Below are positions 9,168 through 21,217 of a stretch of DNA of 32,901 nt, piece by piece (within the stretch, counting starts at the first letter, position 1; every line of letters begins with the position of its first letter). The stretch covers positions 1,586,636 through 1,619,536 of the forward strand of contig FN649746.1 in the NCBI GenBank assembly GCA_000310025.1, given 5' to 3'. The notes under the pieces were generated by a model. The model did not search any database, was not told the origin of the DNA, and saw only the letters and a program-made list of their open reading frames with translations. Both the position numbers and the translations under genes were made by a program. Source of the DNA: Ectocarpus siliculosus. Its lineage: Eukaryota; Sar; Phaeophyceae; Ectocarpales; Ectocarpaceae.

Positions 9168-12100
9168 ATGGAGGGCCCACAGGACACCGGTGTGGCGACG
9201 CAACGCGGCCCATCCCGGGAATCCAGGAACACCACGGGCACCGGGAGCGGCCTGGCCAGCGGAGACGCCATCCTGGTTGACATGACGAGGCTGGCAGATG
9301 TGCTCGGTATGTAGTCTACACAACACATGTGTTTTGTGTTTCGAGCGAATTGCTGCGAGTCTAGACGCAGAGGTGATTGTTTTTTGCGTCAGGGGTATGC
9401 TGGGCTGGGCGCCAACGGGTGCGGCCGGCCGTGCACCGTGCACCCGGCGGTGTTCGGAGAACGAGCAAAATTGATTAGTTCCATCTGTGTTGCGCGATTT
9501 CAGCGGCCTTCTAGGCACAGGGCGACCGCGTTCTTCATGCAGCCATACACGGGAACCACTTCCCTTATGAAGGGATCGCTACCCCTACAATGGTACGGCT
9601 TACTCCGTTGCGGCAACCATTGGTTCGAGAGGAAACCTCGCCGCCGCCGATCATTCGGTGGACTCTTTGGCACCACTAATGCCGTACCAGTACGTCATGT
9701 TCGTGGCCTTCCCTGTCCTTGGTTGCTTGGGGTTAGGGTAGGGCCCCGCGGCGCATATCGATCGTTGTAGACGAAGGCTCCTGCTTGTAGCCAAGGCGTC
9801 GCGTGTGCGTGGCGACGGAGAGACCAAAACTCTGGTTGCCTGCGCAAGCGCAGAGTGTGATTGGCCGAAAGGCTAGCTGATATGGTGCTACTGCTTGTCG
9901 TTTCCCAACGAACCGTGCTAAATAAGTATTTATTTCCCCAGTTGATGCTTGCCCTCTGTGTGTGTACGGTGTAGATGTTGTGCTTGGGTTCCGTGTACGC
10001 ATTTTATGCGCGGGGTACGGGTTACCGATTTCGTGAGACAAAAAAAACTCTCTGTGTTGTCCCCCTCTTGCTTGAGTGATGCCAGATCGACTTATACATG
10101 GGGTACGTGCGTTTTGTCCCCGCTCCCCTCCCCTCCCTCTTGCTTGAATTATGCCAATTTTGACTTAACAGGGTGCGGGCGCGATGAGCTGCTGCACAGC
10201 CTTCGGAAGGAGGCCACCTCGGAAGCGGAGGGCGTCGCCGTGGACGGGACGAGGACATCGCCGACACTCGACCACCTCGACGTCAGTCAGTGCTTTCGAT
10301 GCGCTTTCCAACTCTCTCTCTTTGTTGCGTTGGTGGTGGTGTGCTTCAACCGTTGTGCTGTTGTTGCTGCTGCTGGCGTCGCTACCGTCGTGGGAGCGGG
10401 ATTTTGGCAGGGGCGGTCAACCGTCGTGGTGTTGTTGTTGGTGTTGTCGTCGTCGTCGTCGTCTACAACATCGTCGCCGTCGTTCATGTTGCGACAGTTA
10501 AATGGTACACGAGAACGTACCTGCGCACCGTTGCTCAAACCCTTCAACGTCAGTTCTCCGCGTTTGCTGTGAAGCCTACGCCTGCGGGAGAAACCGATCT
10601 CTCCAGGCCTTGGCCTGAAGGCGGGGGGTATGGCGGAATGGTGAATTCCTCCCCCCCCGCACTCCTATCGTATATTCTCCGATGGGGGGGCTATGCGTTC
10701 GAGACCGACTGACCATCCGTCTGCTGCCCCGTTGACAGTTGACTTGGCTGTCAAACCCAGAAAACACAGGCTCTTGTTCTGACCGTACTCCTGGAGCAAC
10801 GAACCAGCCTTGACTAAATACTTGACCATGTCACGCGTTTGACAACGCTACATTTTTGCTCGTCCTCTCAGGTCCCAGCCATGTACCCCCCCTCGGGGGT
10901 GCGCCAGGCGCTCATGACTACCGTCAGCAGACCCGCCAACGCGCCGGGTAAGGCGGAAGACGGGGAGGTGCCGCGGCCGCTGTGGCTGCTCGGAGGCTCC
11001 GGCGGAAAGACAATCGTCGAGCTCGTGCTGCTCAACCTGGTGTGTGTTCGGGAGAGCGAGAGTCGGCGGTGTATTTTGGGTCGGTCACGTCGCACGAAAA
11101 GTGGGACGTCGTCACGAGAACAGGGGCAGGAATTATACCCTCAGGACGGGACAGTTTTGTCTTTGTGTACGTCCACAAGCAGTTGTTGATGCGAGGTTTG
11201 TAGTATTTTGTCGCTTCTCGTTTCCTTAGCCGCACACCGTGCGTTTGTTCTCTCAGCCTTCGCGCTTTTGTCACCTCTCCGATGCAAGCGAGTCTTGCCC
11301 AAGAGCGCCCCCCCCTCTCCCAACGAGATATTTTAGGGCCTACCCCATTTTCCTCGCTCTCGATCCTGACGAGAGGCGGTGTGACTCCATAATCTCATGG
11401 TCGAGGAAAACATGATGCCCCCCCCCCCGGTCCCTGCTTCTCACTGCGGAGCCCCCCCCCCCGTGAGAACCCGGCGTGCTCCTTCCCGGCTTTGTAGGGA
11501 TGGGAGGTCAATGTTATAACGACGACGGCATGAACGGCTACGAATCCCCCCCCCCCCCCCCCCCGTCTCCCACTTTTTTTTGTAGGTGAGAAGCGGTATT
11601 GACCGCGTTGTGATCGTTGTCGGGGGTAAGGACGGCGACAAGATCAGGGACGCCGTCAGCCGCACCCGCGCGGTGTCTGCGGGTAAGATCACGATAGAGT
11701 TCCTCGAGGACCCCGCCGACCCGTCCAGGCAGTTCCACGCCAAGTCCATCCTGAGGGCGAGGTGCGTGCCCTCTCTGCTGCCGCTGTGTTGTTGCTGATG
11801 TTGCTGGTGCACGCTTGCTTGTCTCTGTGAGGTGGTTCTCGAAGAAGAGTCTTTCGTCCTTGTCGTAGAGTAGGAGAGGAGGGGGGGGTTGCTGATGCTG
11901 GCTTGCGTTCGCCCTAATCGCTTTTGTCGGCGTTGGGCTAGGAGTTTGGTGGGTTGTATTGAGGCAACACGCTTATCAATTGAGCACAGTGTTGCGTTCT
12001 CGAAATGGGGCACATGCCAGCGTTTAGGTTTTTCGTATGACTTGATGGCTTCACTGTTCGGAAAAGTTCACATTCCGCCGGGGGGGGGGGGGGGATGGGG

Positions 12101-15100
12101 GGGCTTGCGACTCCCGCTGAAGTTTGGGTCACGGGTAACCCGCATCGGTGTTCAGGGACGATCACTCCGTTTCTATTTAAAAAAGGGCTCGAGGCGGGGC
12201 GGGGACTATCGGTAACCTACCACCTTCTCTTGTTGGGACTTTTAAAAANNNNNNNNNNNNNNNNNNNNNNNNNNNNNNNNNNNNNNNNNNNNNNNNNNNN
12301 NNNNNNNNNNNNNNNNNNNNNNNNNNNNNNNNNNNNNNNNNNNNNNNNNNNNNNNNNNNNNNNNNNNNNNNNNNNNNNNNNNNNNNNNNNNNNNNNNNNN
12401 NNNNNNNNNNNNNNNNNNNNNNNNNNNNNNNNNNNNNNNNNNNNNNNNNNNNNNNNNNNNNNNNNNNNNNNNNNNNNNNNNNNNNNNNNNNNNNNNNNNN
12501 NNNNNNNNNNNNNNNNNNNNNNNNNNNNNNNNNNNNNNNNNNNNNNNNNNNNNNNNNNNNNNNNNNNNNNNNNNNTTGGGAAGTGGGGCGGTGAATTGGG
12601 GGGCGGGAAAATTGGGGGGGGGGGGGGGGGAGCCAATACATCGTGTGTGGGCCCTTTGGTGGTGTTGGTGCGATGGATTCTGCGTCGTAGTTATAGGCTG
12701 ACGGAGGGCGCGCGCCTACGAAATGACCGTCTTTTTTGGGTCCGGGGAACGCAAACGGGTTTTGGGTCTGGTCTGGTTGCGGCGTGATTTCGTGCAAAGT
12801 CCTCACATCGCAGCCCTTCTTTTGTTCTTAATTTGATTTGTTTTATACTATTATTTATTTTATTTATTTTATTTATTTTCTTCCGTTATGTTTCCTCTTC
12901 TTCTTTTTCGTTATTTTTTTTCGAAGGGACATGGCGCCCACGGCGGTGTTCGTGCGGAGGGCGGAAGCCGATTCCGCTTCGGCTGCGTCGCCCTCCGCGG
13001 GCGAGACTGGCAGCGCGGAGAACCAGGTGTGTGAACCCGGGCGGAAGGTTGGGGTGTTTGTGGGTTTTTCAAAAGGGGAAGATGTGGGGTTGTTTAGTGG
13101 CTATGGATTTTGCCCCGGCGTCTGGATGTAGAGGAGTCGACGGTAACAGCGTTGGCTGGGAATCCTGGCGTCTCGTTGTAGGAGTCGAGCGTAAGGGCCT
13201 TGGCTGGGAATACTCTCGGGTAGGGGGGTACCAAGAGATCGACTTGACTCTAGTCACGTGTTCCAACGTGCGAAGACCCCGTTGAGGTCGCCCCGCGTGG
13301 TTGGTGCAGAGATTACATCCTGACAAGGCGGTGGCCAAGCAAATGAGGATTGTTTTCGGGGTGCGTCTGTTCGTTTTTGCCCCGCCCTGGCTGTTGTTGA
13401 ATGTTGACGGGGTTGACGGATTCAACTCCTTCTTTTTTTCAACATCTTCTTGTTACGATTAGGCGGCGTTGTTTTTCGGAAGGAGGGGCACGCCATATCA
13501 ACACTCGGGTATTGGAAGATTACTTTACGCTTTATAGATAACGATTGCGACAAGACGATCGTGTCGCTAATTGATGGTACGTGATGTGCATGATGGAATT
13601 GTTCTGCAGGCGTCCAGGCGAGTCATGGCCATCGGGAGGCGGGAACAGGGCAAGCGGCAGAGGTGGGACGGCGTGGAGTGCGGCGCGATCCTGCTATCTC
13701 CGGAGATCTTCGACACCCTCTCGGACCTCGGGAAGCGGAGGAAGTACTTCACGCTTGCGGACGGACTTGACTTCATGGCAGGCAAGACGTGTGCGGCGTG
13801 GTGACTGCGAGGCCTGTGTGTGTATGTCGACTTTTCTTTTTTTGCAGTCATGTAGTGATATGGTTGCGGGTATATGAGCTGTTGACCTTGTCGTGTTGTT
13901 GCTACCGCTGTTTTTGCTCCTGCTACCGCTGTTTTTGGTAGTTGTGGTATTGATAGCAGTCGGAGAATGTAGAGCGTTTCCAGTTTAGTGTTGTAGCACG
14001 AAAGTATATGTCTACTTCTGTTGCGTTCTGTAAGGGGGAGATCTGCGGTCCGTGGTTGGTCGCGTACAACGTTTCTGATGCCGATTTGGTTTTGATGCGA
14101 GTGGCAACAGGCCTCATTTTTTATCTCGACACTGCACCGGTTCTCGCTCTTACGACGACTGATCATTTTATGACCGGGAAAGTTCGTGCTCGCCTCCGCT
14201 TTGTTCCGAAGAATCTGTTGCGTCTTCCGTTCCCGACCCCGACCCCCCCCCCCTCTCTCTCGCTCGTGTGTTGCTCGTTCCGCATCACTTTTCCTACTCT
14301 GTCGTACACCAATCAACAGGCGGGGGCATGCTGAGAAGCATTTCCACCGCTGGAAAGCCCTGGCTCGCTCTCGAGACCAAGGTAGGGCGGAGGGTTTGAA
14401 CGGACAGGAGCACACCAAAATTGTAACGGCGCCCTTGCCTTCGAACCGCAACAAGCAGTTTCATGTTGTACCGCATCGCCGAGAAGTGCCTCTCTCTTCC
14501 GCCATGTCTTATTCTTGTTTTGTTTGTCCCGCCCCACCTTTTTTTGTGTTGACGATGCGATTCTTGTTTTTTTTTTTCCTGGTCAGGCGCAACTCCGCCG
14601 GGGAAATGAGTCCCTTGTGCAGGGACTGGTCAACCAGGCCGAGCCGTTCCCGTGGGAGTCTAAACCCGCCGTGAGTACAAACTTCTTTCGATTCTCCCTC
14701 TAACGCTGTTACTGCTGTGTTTGTGTTGTTGTTGTCGTCGTTGCGGTTGTCGTCGCTGCTGCTGTTGCTTTTTCTGCTGTTGTCCCTTGCATAATATCAA
14801 CGTGGCTGTAGATTCGACAACACCCATGAGGTGCGGCTCTCTCACTGCCTGCCCCCCTGCCATGCTCGCGCCGCTTTCCCGGTAGACGCTTTTCAGCACC
14901 AAACTCTTTCAAGCCGATGGCGGCCCGTATGGCAACCTCAAATGTATCCATCACGTTCGTGTGGACCATTGAGATGCTATTGCCACAGAATGTTTGGTAA
15001 ACGGTCGTTGTATGCAACCGCGGAAATGTGGCCCGTCGCTCAGGGATACAGACGACTGACTTCGGGTGACATAGATGGAACACTCAGTTTGTCTCACACG

Positions 15101-18100
15101 CTGAATCGCGCCGGGTGCGCAATATGAGCCCGGCCTAATCCCTTGGCACAGGGCCAGCCTAGAAATAGAAAGGGACCTCTACTGCTGTCTTATCTTGTCA
15201 TTCCGCTGCTGCTGCTGCTGGGTACCGCAGGCCCGGGATGGAAACTCTACCGCTGCTGCTGCCGCCGCCGCCGCTGCTGCTGCCATTGCGGCCGCCGTTA
15301 CGTCGACACCCGAGGATTCCGCCGCCGCCGCCGCCGCTGCTGCTGCTGCGGGGCACGGCAGGCACCTGTCGCTCCACCTCGACGCAAACGCTCAGCGCTC
15401 CGACAGTGCAGCTGGCGCCGACCCCGATGCTGACACAGAGGAAGACGATAGGTGAATGCTACCACCTTTATTAGCCCCGGGGTTTTGACGAGGTTCGAAG
15501 GATCTGAATACGTTATCGAGCTTTGATTGGTCGAAGACAAAGAATATATTGCGCCTTGTTCCAGGTTTCCAGCGGAGGGCATTTTTTTTTTTCTGAATTT
15601 TGAAACTGAAGTCTATGTAGAACTTTTTTTTCGTAAGTGTGACAAAACTGCTGTATACAGGCTTGTTATTTTTTCTTTATTGTTTGTTGAGGTTCGCTGG
15701 GCTCTTCGAATCAAGAAAACTTCGGCTGTGTGAGCTGCTAGAGCTTGGGAAACGGCACCTCTGGCAGCTGGCAGCTGATTCATGCCAACACAAGCTATAT
15801 CTTGATCGTGCGTCACGCCTTTGATACACCACTACCACCATCTGACGAACCCACTCAGGAGTCCCGTCTTGCAACAAGCGACAATCACGTTTTCTCCCGC
15901 CCCCTGCTTTACTTTTTCCTGCAGCACGGCTCCAGACTTCAAGGGGTTCGTTGTTCCCGTTGGAGCAGCCGCCCCGGAGGCGGTGGGAGTTCCGGCCGCG
16001 GACGATTCGGCGTTCTTGACCAGGGGCCACGCCTTGAGGAGGCGTGTCTCTCTGGAGGGCGTCACGGTTCAGAACCTTGAGGGGCCGGTGAGGGAGGGCT
16101 GTGTGTGGGTGGCAGGTTGATCGATCTTGTCTTGTCTACCAAAGCAGCACGCCGTAGCAGCTTGATCGGTCGCCTCTTGTCTACCAAAGCGGCACCGTTG
16201 CCGCGACGTAAGGCCGACCATGATGAATGAGATTGTTCGTGTGTGGTGCTAAATTTGGCCGCGTTTTCTACCAGAGTAGCACGCAGTTGCCATAACTGTA
16301 AAGGGCGGATTGTGAACTGAATTTTTACTAGCGTGGGGTCGCGGCAGATGCTAAGTATTACGAGGTTGGCATCCCCTCACGGTTGGGGTTTCACGCCGGC
16401 GGCTACGGCAACTGGGGTCGATCGTGTTCATGGCTTTGGTCATCAGCCGTCACCCCGCCTTGTTGGATCCCTCACCCCATCTCACCCTTTATCTTTGTTT
16501 TGACGGAGCAGGACCTTGAGGCAGGGGAAGCGGGTGCCGGTACGGTTTCTTTACCGTGGGCAGGAGATGCCGCCGGCGACATAGGCTTCATCGTATCCGT
16601 CCCGGGAGAGGTGCGGTATAACCGTTAAACGGTAGTGCGCGGGTTTTTTCCAACAACGACATCCAAATGATGGGGTGCGGCGAACTGTCGTGCTTCTTTT
16701 TTCCAATAGCGACATCGATATGATGGGGTGCGGTAGACGCTGTGGCGATTTGGCCTTCGCGGTAGTGAAATTATGGGGTGGAGGGAACGGTAGGTTGGTG
16801 TGTCGGCGCTTTCTTTTGGGGTATTTTTTGACGGCGGCTCGACACTTTTTTATTTTCCCCGGCTCGCCACGAAAATTCGAAGAATTCCACCAAGCGATTT
16901 TTGCCCTCAGGTGATGAAACCAACATCAACCCAACATGATGTTTACCCTCGGTTATTGATCTAACGAACAACGCAACTGTTCCCTCTTTGGGTCAAACCA
17001 ATAACAATGCCAACTTTCTGGAAAACGTGTTGTGTCTGCGACGCACAGGGCGGAGTAGAAGAGCTCGTGTTCGCCGTTCCCGAAGGAACCACCAAGAGCG
17101 CGTCGGCCTACACGGGTTCCGGCGGAGGAATTTTCGGGGACTGCTGCGGGGGCGGTGGCGGCGGCGGCGGCGGCGGGGAGTACGCGGACAGCGTCGACGA
17201 CGACGGTGGGGGCATGCTCGGGGACTCTGACGATGAAGAGGACTACAACTGTCTGCACGGGGGGATTCTGTCCGGATGCTTGCCTGAGGCGAGTCGCACG
17301 TGCTGTAGGTGCTGCTGGTTGCGCGGCCGCACAGGGGGGCAATGGGCCTTGTTTTCTGTTCTCCTTTGTTTTATCATCTTTTGGCAACACGAAGCACTGG
17401 GACCATATTTGTTTAGACTACTGAATGCACACACTATGGTTGGGTCACACAACAGAGCCGAAATTCGATGTGCATCCTTCACTTGGTGTTCAACCCACCG
17501 TTGTTTTGTTTTTTCGTGTATTTCGTTGTGGTGCTTGGCTTCCCGGAACGGTGGGAAGCTTGTCCTTTCGCGTTTTCTCGGCCTCCCCGATAACGCCGCA
17601 CTTCTTGCTAGTTCAAAGTTTGGTGCCGGTAAAGTGAAAACCTTTCCTTAGTTTTTCGGTTTTGTGTTTTTTTTGTCTGTGTTTCGCTACTCTCTCTGCC
17701 CCTCCTGAGCCCGTACACGCCCGCCGAATACTTCTCCGTACCCTCCACCCAACCCGTCTTCTTGTTCTCCCTAACGAGCCCACACTCCCGCCGAGAACGC
17801 CACCCTACCCGTGTTGTTCCCTTATTGATTATTCCATTGCTGTTGTGCCCCCCCCCCATCCAATCAATCAGCTTCCGACGGAGATGCCCAGCGACATCCG
17901 GTCGGTGAGAGTGACGACCGAAGTTGTTGCCGAAAAGGAGGGGGAGGAGCCTACCCTTGCGGTGCACGTCATCGTGGACCGCAGCGTGCCCGTGCTGGGG
18001 TGGGTGCTCATGGTCTCGGCGCTGTTCGGCCTCGCGGCGATGGTAAGTGAATCCAGTAAATGAGTCGATGAGTGAGATATAGACTGTGACTAACTAAGGT

Positions 18101-21100
18101 GAGTGAATGATTGCAACAACGATACGGATGTGAGGGAGTGAGTGAGCGAGTGGATGAAAAGTTGATAGACGTACATCCTAGTGAGGGAGGTATCTTGTGA
18201 TTGGTGGACTGACAATGTTAGAATTAGTCAGCGTGAGTGAATGAGCGTTAGATTCTGTATGCGAGAATGAACGAAGTGAGTGCGCGAAGTAGTGGATGAA
18301 TAGTGAATATGTGAGGTGAGCGAGGTTTCGTGTGATTGGTTGAGTGAGGGATGTGGGAATGAATGAATGTGAGTGATTGGTTGAGTGAGGACCAGTCATG
18401 AGGAGTGATGGGCGACTGGGGTCCTGCTGATATCAGCATGGCGTCTAGGTATTAGGAAACAAAAATACAAACGCAGAAAGACTACGCGCTCGAGATATAA
18501 CAGAGCTCACAGAACGGTATATAGGGGAAAGGGTATATGGAGGAAGAAATCGAGAAGGGGGATGAGAGATGCGCGAAGTTTAACGTGCGACATGAGAGGG
18601 AAACGGAGGTGAGGTTTGTAGCAGTTGTGTTTGCGCCCGCAAGCTTGTTTATTCCCAATTTATTCACTCCCTCACGTCCTCTATGTGGGCAATATCCGCC
18701 GATCCCTCCTCCCTGTTTCCACTCGTTTGCGTCACTTTGTTATCCCTCCTCCCACTTTTTTTTGTTTTTTTGTTGTGTGTCGACCGTGTAGGCTCCTTTG
18801 GGAGACCTGCTGAGCAAGATGTCCCCCGACGCCCTTCCCGCCATCTACCCGGTGTGGCGTTACTGTTGCTCCACGATCATCTACTCCCCGTGGTTCCTTC
18901 TCATGGTCGCCGGCAGCAAGTGAGGAAAGGGGCGGGGGAGTGTCCGCCGGAACGCGTGTCTGTTGCTGTTGTTGGTGGTGCCGGTGGTTGTTGGTGCAGC
19001 TGTTGTTTTTTTGCAACTGCTGTCGTGGGCCAGGCCGAGCCACCCACCCTTGCAGCGTTTCATGTTCTGCTGGAGTAGCATGAGTGCTCGGGGTACCGCA
19101 GGAGGCGTGTGTGTGGGAGGTGGGGGGGCGGGGGTTACTCGTTTCTCGGCTGCGACTCCCGTGCCCCCCACCCACCACGTCTCTTGTTTCGGCGCACAAC
19201 AAACGTCCGCCAAAGCTCTTCCCCGTTTAAACTCCACCATGGATTGCGTTTACGCCATCGTCGAATCCTTTCCTGTACGTTCAGGTCGATCCTAACGCCA
19301 GCGATTTTTCGTATGTGTCGTCGTTCGTTCCTCTCCGTTCCACGTGGCTGCTGTTGTGGTAAAGGTCTGCGAGGGCTGAGCTGCGGGATTGGTCGTTGGT
19401 GTTGCCGGTCGTTCTGGCCGGAACCGGGCTGGCGGGCTGGGGGCTTTGCTTCTACTCAGCTCTGAACGTGAGCGTCCGGACTCTTGTTGTTGTGTTGTTG
19501 GTGCTATCTGCTGCTGCTGCTACCCCCTGCTGCTACTGCTGTTGCTGTTACTGGTGCTGATTGTTGGTGCTGCTGTCCGCTGCTCGCTGCTGCTGCTGCT
19601 TGTTGCTAATGCTGATGCTGTCACTGCTGTTGTCGTTTTGCCTATTTTGTCGTGAACTCGTGTCGCACCTTCACACATCCGGGTTGGACTGGATCACTAC
19701 TGTACTGTTGTCCGCCGCTTCCCATGGAAACCAAACCAAGCGTCGATTTTGCTTCCACCCATGCCCCGTTGTCAGCTGTTTGTCCCCCCATCTCCCCCTC
19801 CCCAGATATTTAATTCTTGTCACCGCCCTCCCCGTGTCACCCCACCCTTCCCCGACCCCTACCGCTTTCCCGAACCCCCCACACACTCCTCCCCCGGTGT
19901 CATGTTATTCCGCTGTGATTGTTTTTGTAGTTCGCCTCCGCGAGCATGGTGGCTCTCCTGGCCTCCCTTACGCCCATGTGCCTGGTGGTCTGGAGGGGAG
20001 TCACGGGCGAGTCCGTACACATCCTGGAGATCGTGGGCGTCCTTCTCGCCATGGTCGGGGGCGTCGTGTCGACCGTGGGGGAGACGGGCGGAGACGACGG
20101 CGTCGACGTAGGCGAGAACGAGCCAAGAAGCAATATGTTTTGTCAGTTGACCAAAAATGGCAGAAGGAAGCAATCTCCAAGGGAAAAAAAAAAAAAATGC
20201 AGTGCTTTTGTGATTGGCCCCGGCTGGCGTTACTGATACAAGTTCAGTGGATGGGCTTGAACAGACTAAATGAGGCCAGTAAGTCAGCCGGTTTTCTGCC
20301 CATTCAATGCAAAGACTCCGACACATGCCCTTGGACTGACTGGTATTTTGTCGAAAGGGTGGTCACTCGTTGTATGCATATATATATTTTTTTGGAGAAG
20401 CGAGTCTGTCAGCAGTCCCGGCCCTTCCCCTTGCGGGAGAGCAGGGGAGCCATGCAGGAAGTTTCGTGAGAGAGAGTCGTTGGTGAAAGCATGAACCAGC
20501 GGCCACAAGAGAGCTCGTGGTGTGCTACTTGTCGTTTGCTTCACTGCTTGACTACGTTTGGAGGGAGAGTCTCACGTAGTGATGAATAGCATGGCGTGGA
20601 AGAGTGAAATAGAGAGCCGCGTCAAAGCCATGTGACGTCTATCTTTCGCCCCCCCGACGACAAAAATCCCACTTCCGGAGGAAGTCTAAAGAGGCACAAG
20701 CTGTCAAACTGTCAAACGAGAGGGCAGATGTCGAGTCATGCCACGTCTATCTCGGCTTAATGAACTGTAGCCTCGGCCGGCGAAAACCCAGGACATCGCT
20801 CCAGCCCGGCAGTGTGGGCATGCGAGGTCAACGGTCTAACGGCTACGGCATGCGTTGACTTGAGGACACCCCTCCTATGTGTTTGCCGAAACCCCCGCAA
20901 GGCGGTTGTCTAACACACCATCGTGTGCGTGTGCTGGTTCTTTTCCCCGTGCGCTCCCCCAGATGCGTCCGATGCGGTAGCGGGAACGAGCGTCGTCGTT
21001 GTGGCGGCGGATACTGAGTCAAGCGGTGGCCAGGCCCTTGGCATTTTGCTCGGCCTGGGGTCGGCGTGCTTCGGCGGCATGTACATCCTCAACGCTAAGT

Positions 21101-21149
21101 CGGCGAGGAACAAGTGAGGAACCGACGGGGCAATCAATCTCGTCTGTGG

Positions 21150-21217
<68 letters not shown>

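Larger units (their letters stand above)
10872..14670 (+). other. Nucleotidyltransferase-like domain (exons 3-9 of the central gene)
   Basis: Exons 3 and 4 give RPLWLLGGSGGKTIVELVLL, then NLVRSGIDRVVIVVGGKDGD and FHAKSILRAR. This is the layout of NTP-transferase (Rossmann-like) enzymes: a glycine-rich loop, then the 'gkpiiey.l..l...gi..ivvv.g' segment, then 'g.a.sil.a'. Exons 7-9 give WDGVECGAILLSPEIFDTLS, then KYFTLADGLDFMAGG and GKPWLALETKAQLRRGNESL, matching the 'G.fl..p..f..l', 'sl.da......g' and 'W..i.T...l' blocks near the end of such domains. Known family members attach CMP, GMP or UMP to sugar or alcohol phosphates. The loop lacks the usual G-T-R triad and is followed at once by K-T, so activity is uncertain. 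The central segment (exons 5-6, plus whatever lies in the Ns) is not recognisable. Confidence 0.6.

Noticed and set aside
10985-11015. Possible Walker A (P-loop) from GGSGGKT
   Set aside because: The spacing is one residue short of GxxxxGK(T/S), and the following residues fit the nucleotidyltransferase helix better.
11441-12013. 190-codon minus-strand frame
   Set aside because: Overlaps exon 4 in antisense and is extended by poly-C/poly-G tracts; no splice support.
12095-12806. Long frames through the N gap on both strands
   Set aside because: They are open only because the Ns contain no stop codons.
13567-14454. 295-codon open frame on the minus strand
   Set aside because: It is antisense to exons 7 and 8 of the central gene, where the plus strand has conserved enzyme blocks and matching splice phases.
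14880-15083. Minus-strand text HTNVMDTFEVAIRAAIGLKE in intron 9
   Set aside because: It is protein-like over about 30 residues and could be a transposon scrap, but it has no boundaries or recognised family.
18060-18400. CRISPR-like or tandem gene array
   Set aside because: Units are only four to eight bases and degenerate, with no constant spacers; it is simple sequence.
19284-19320. Possible short exon after TTCAG with a GTATGT donor
   Set aside because: Joining exon 16 to it leaves phase 1 and gives exon 17 the wrong frame. Direct splicing from 18919 to 19365 is phase 2 on both sides and keeps helix 3 intact.
19561-20469. 302-codon open frame on the plus strand
   Set aside because: It begins in a CTG-rich intron, crosses exon 18 in the wrong frame and ends in intron 18; the membrane-helix frame of exon 18 is clearly the coding one.
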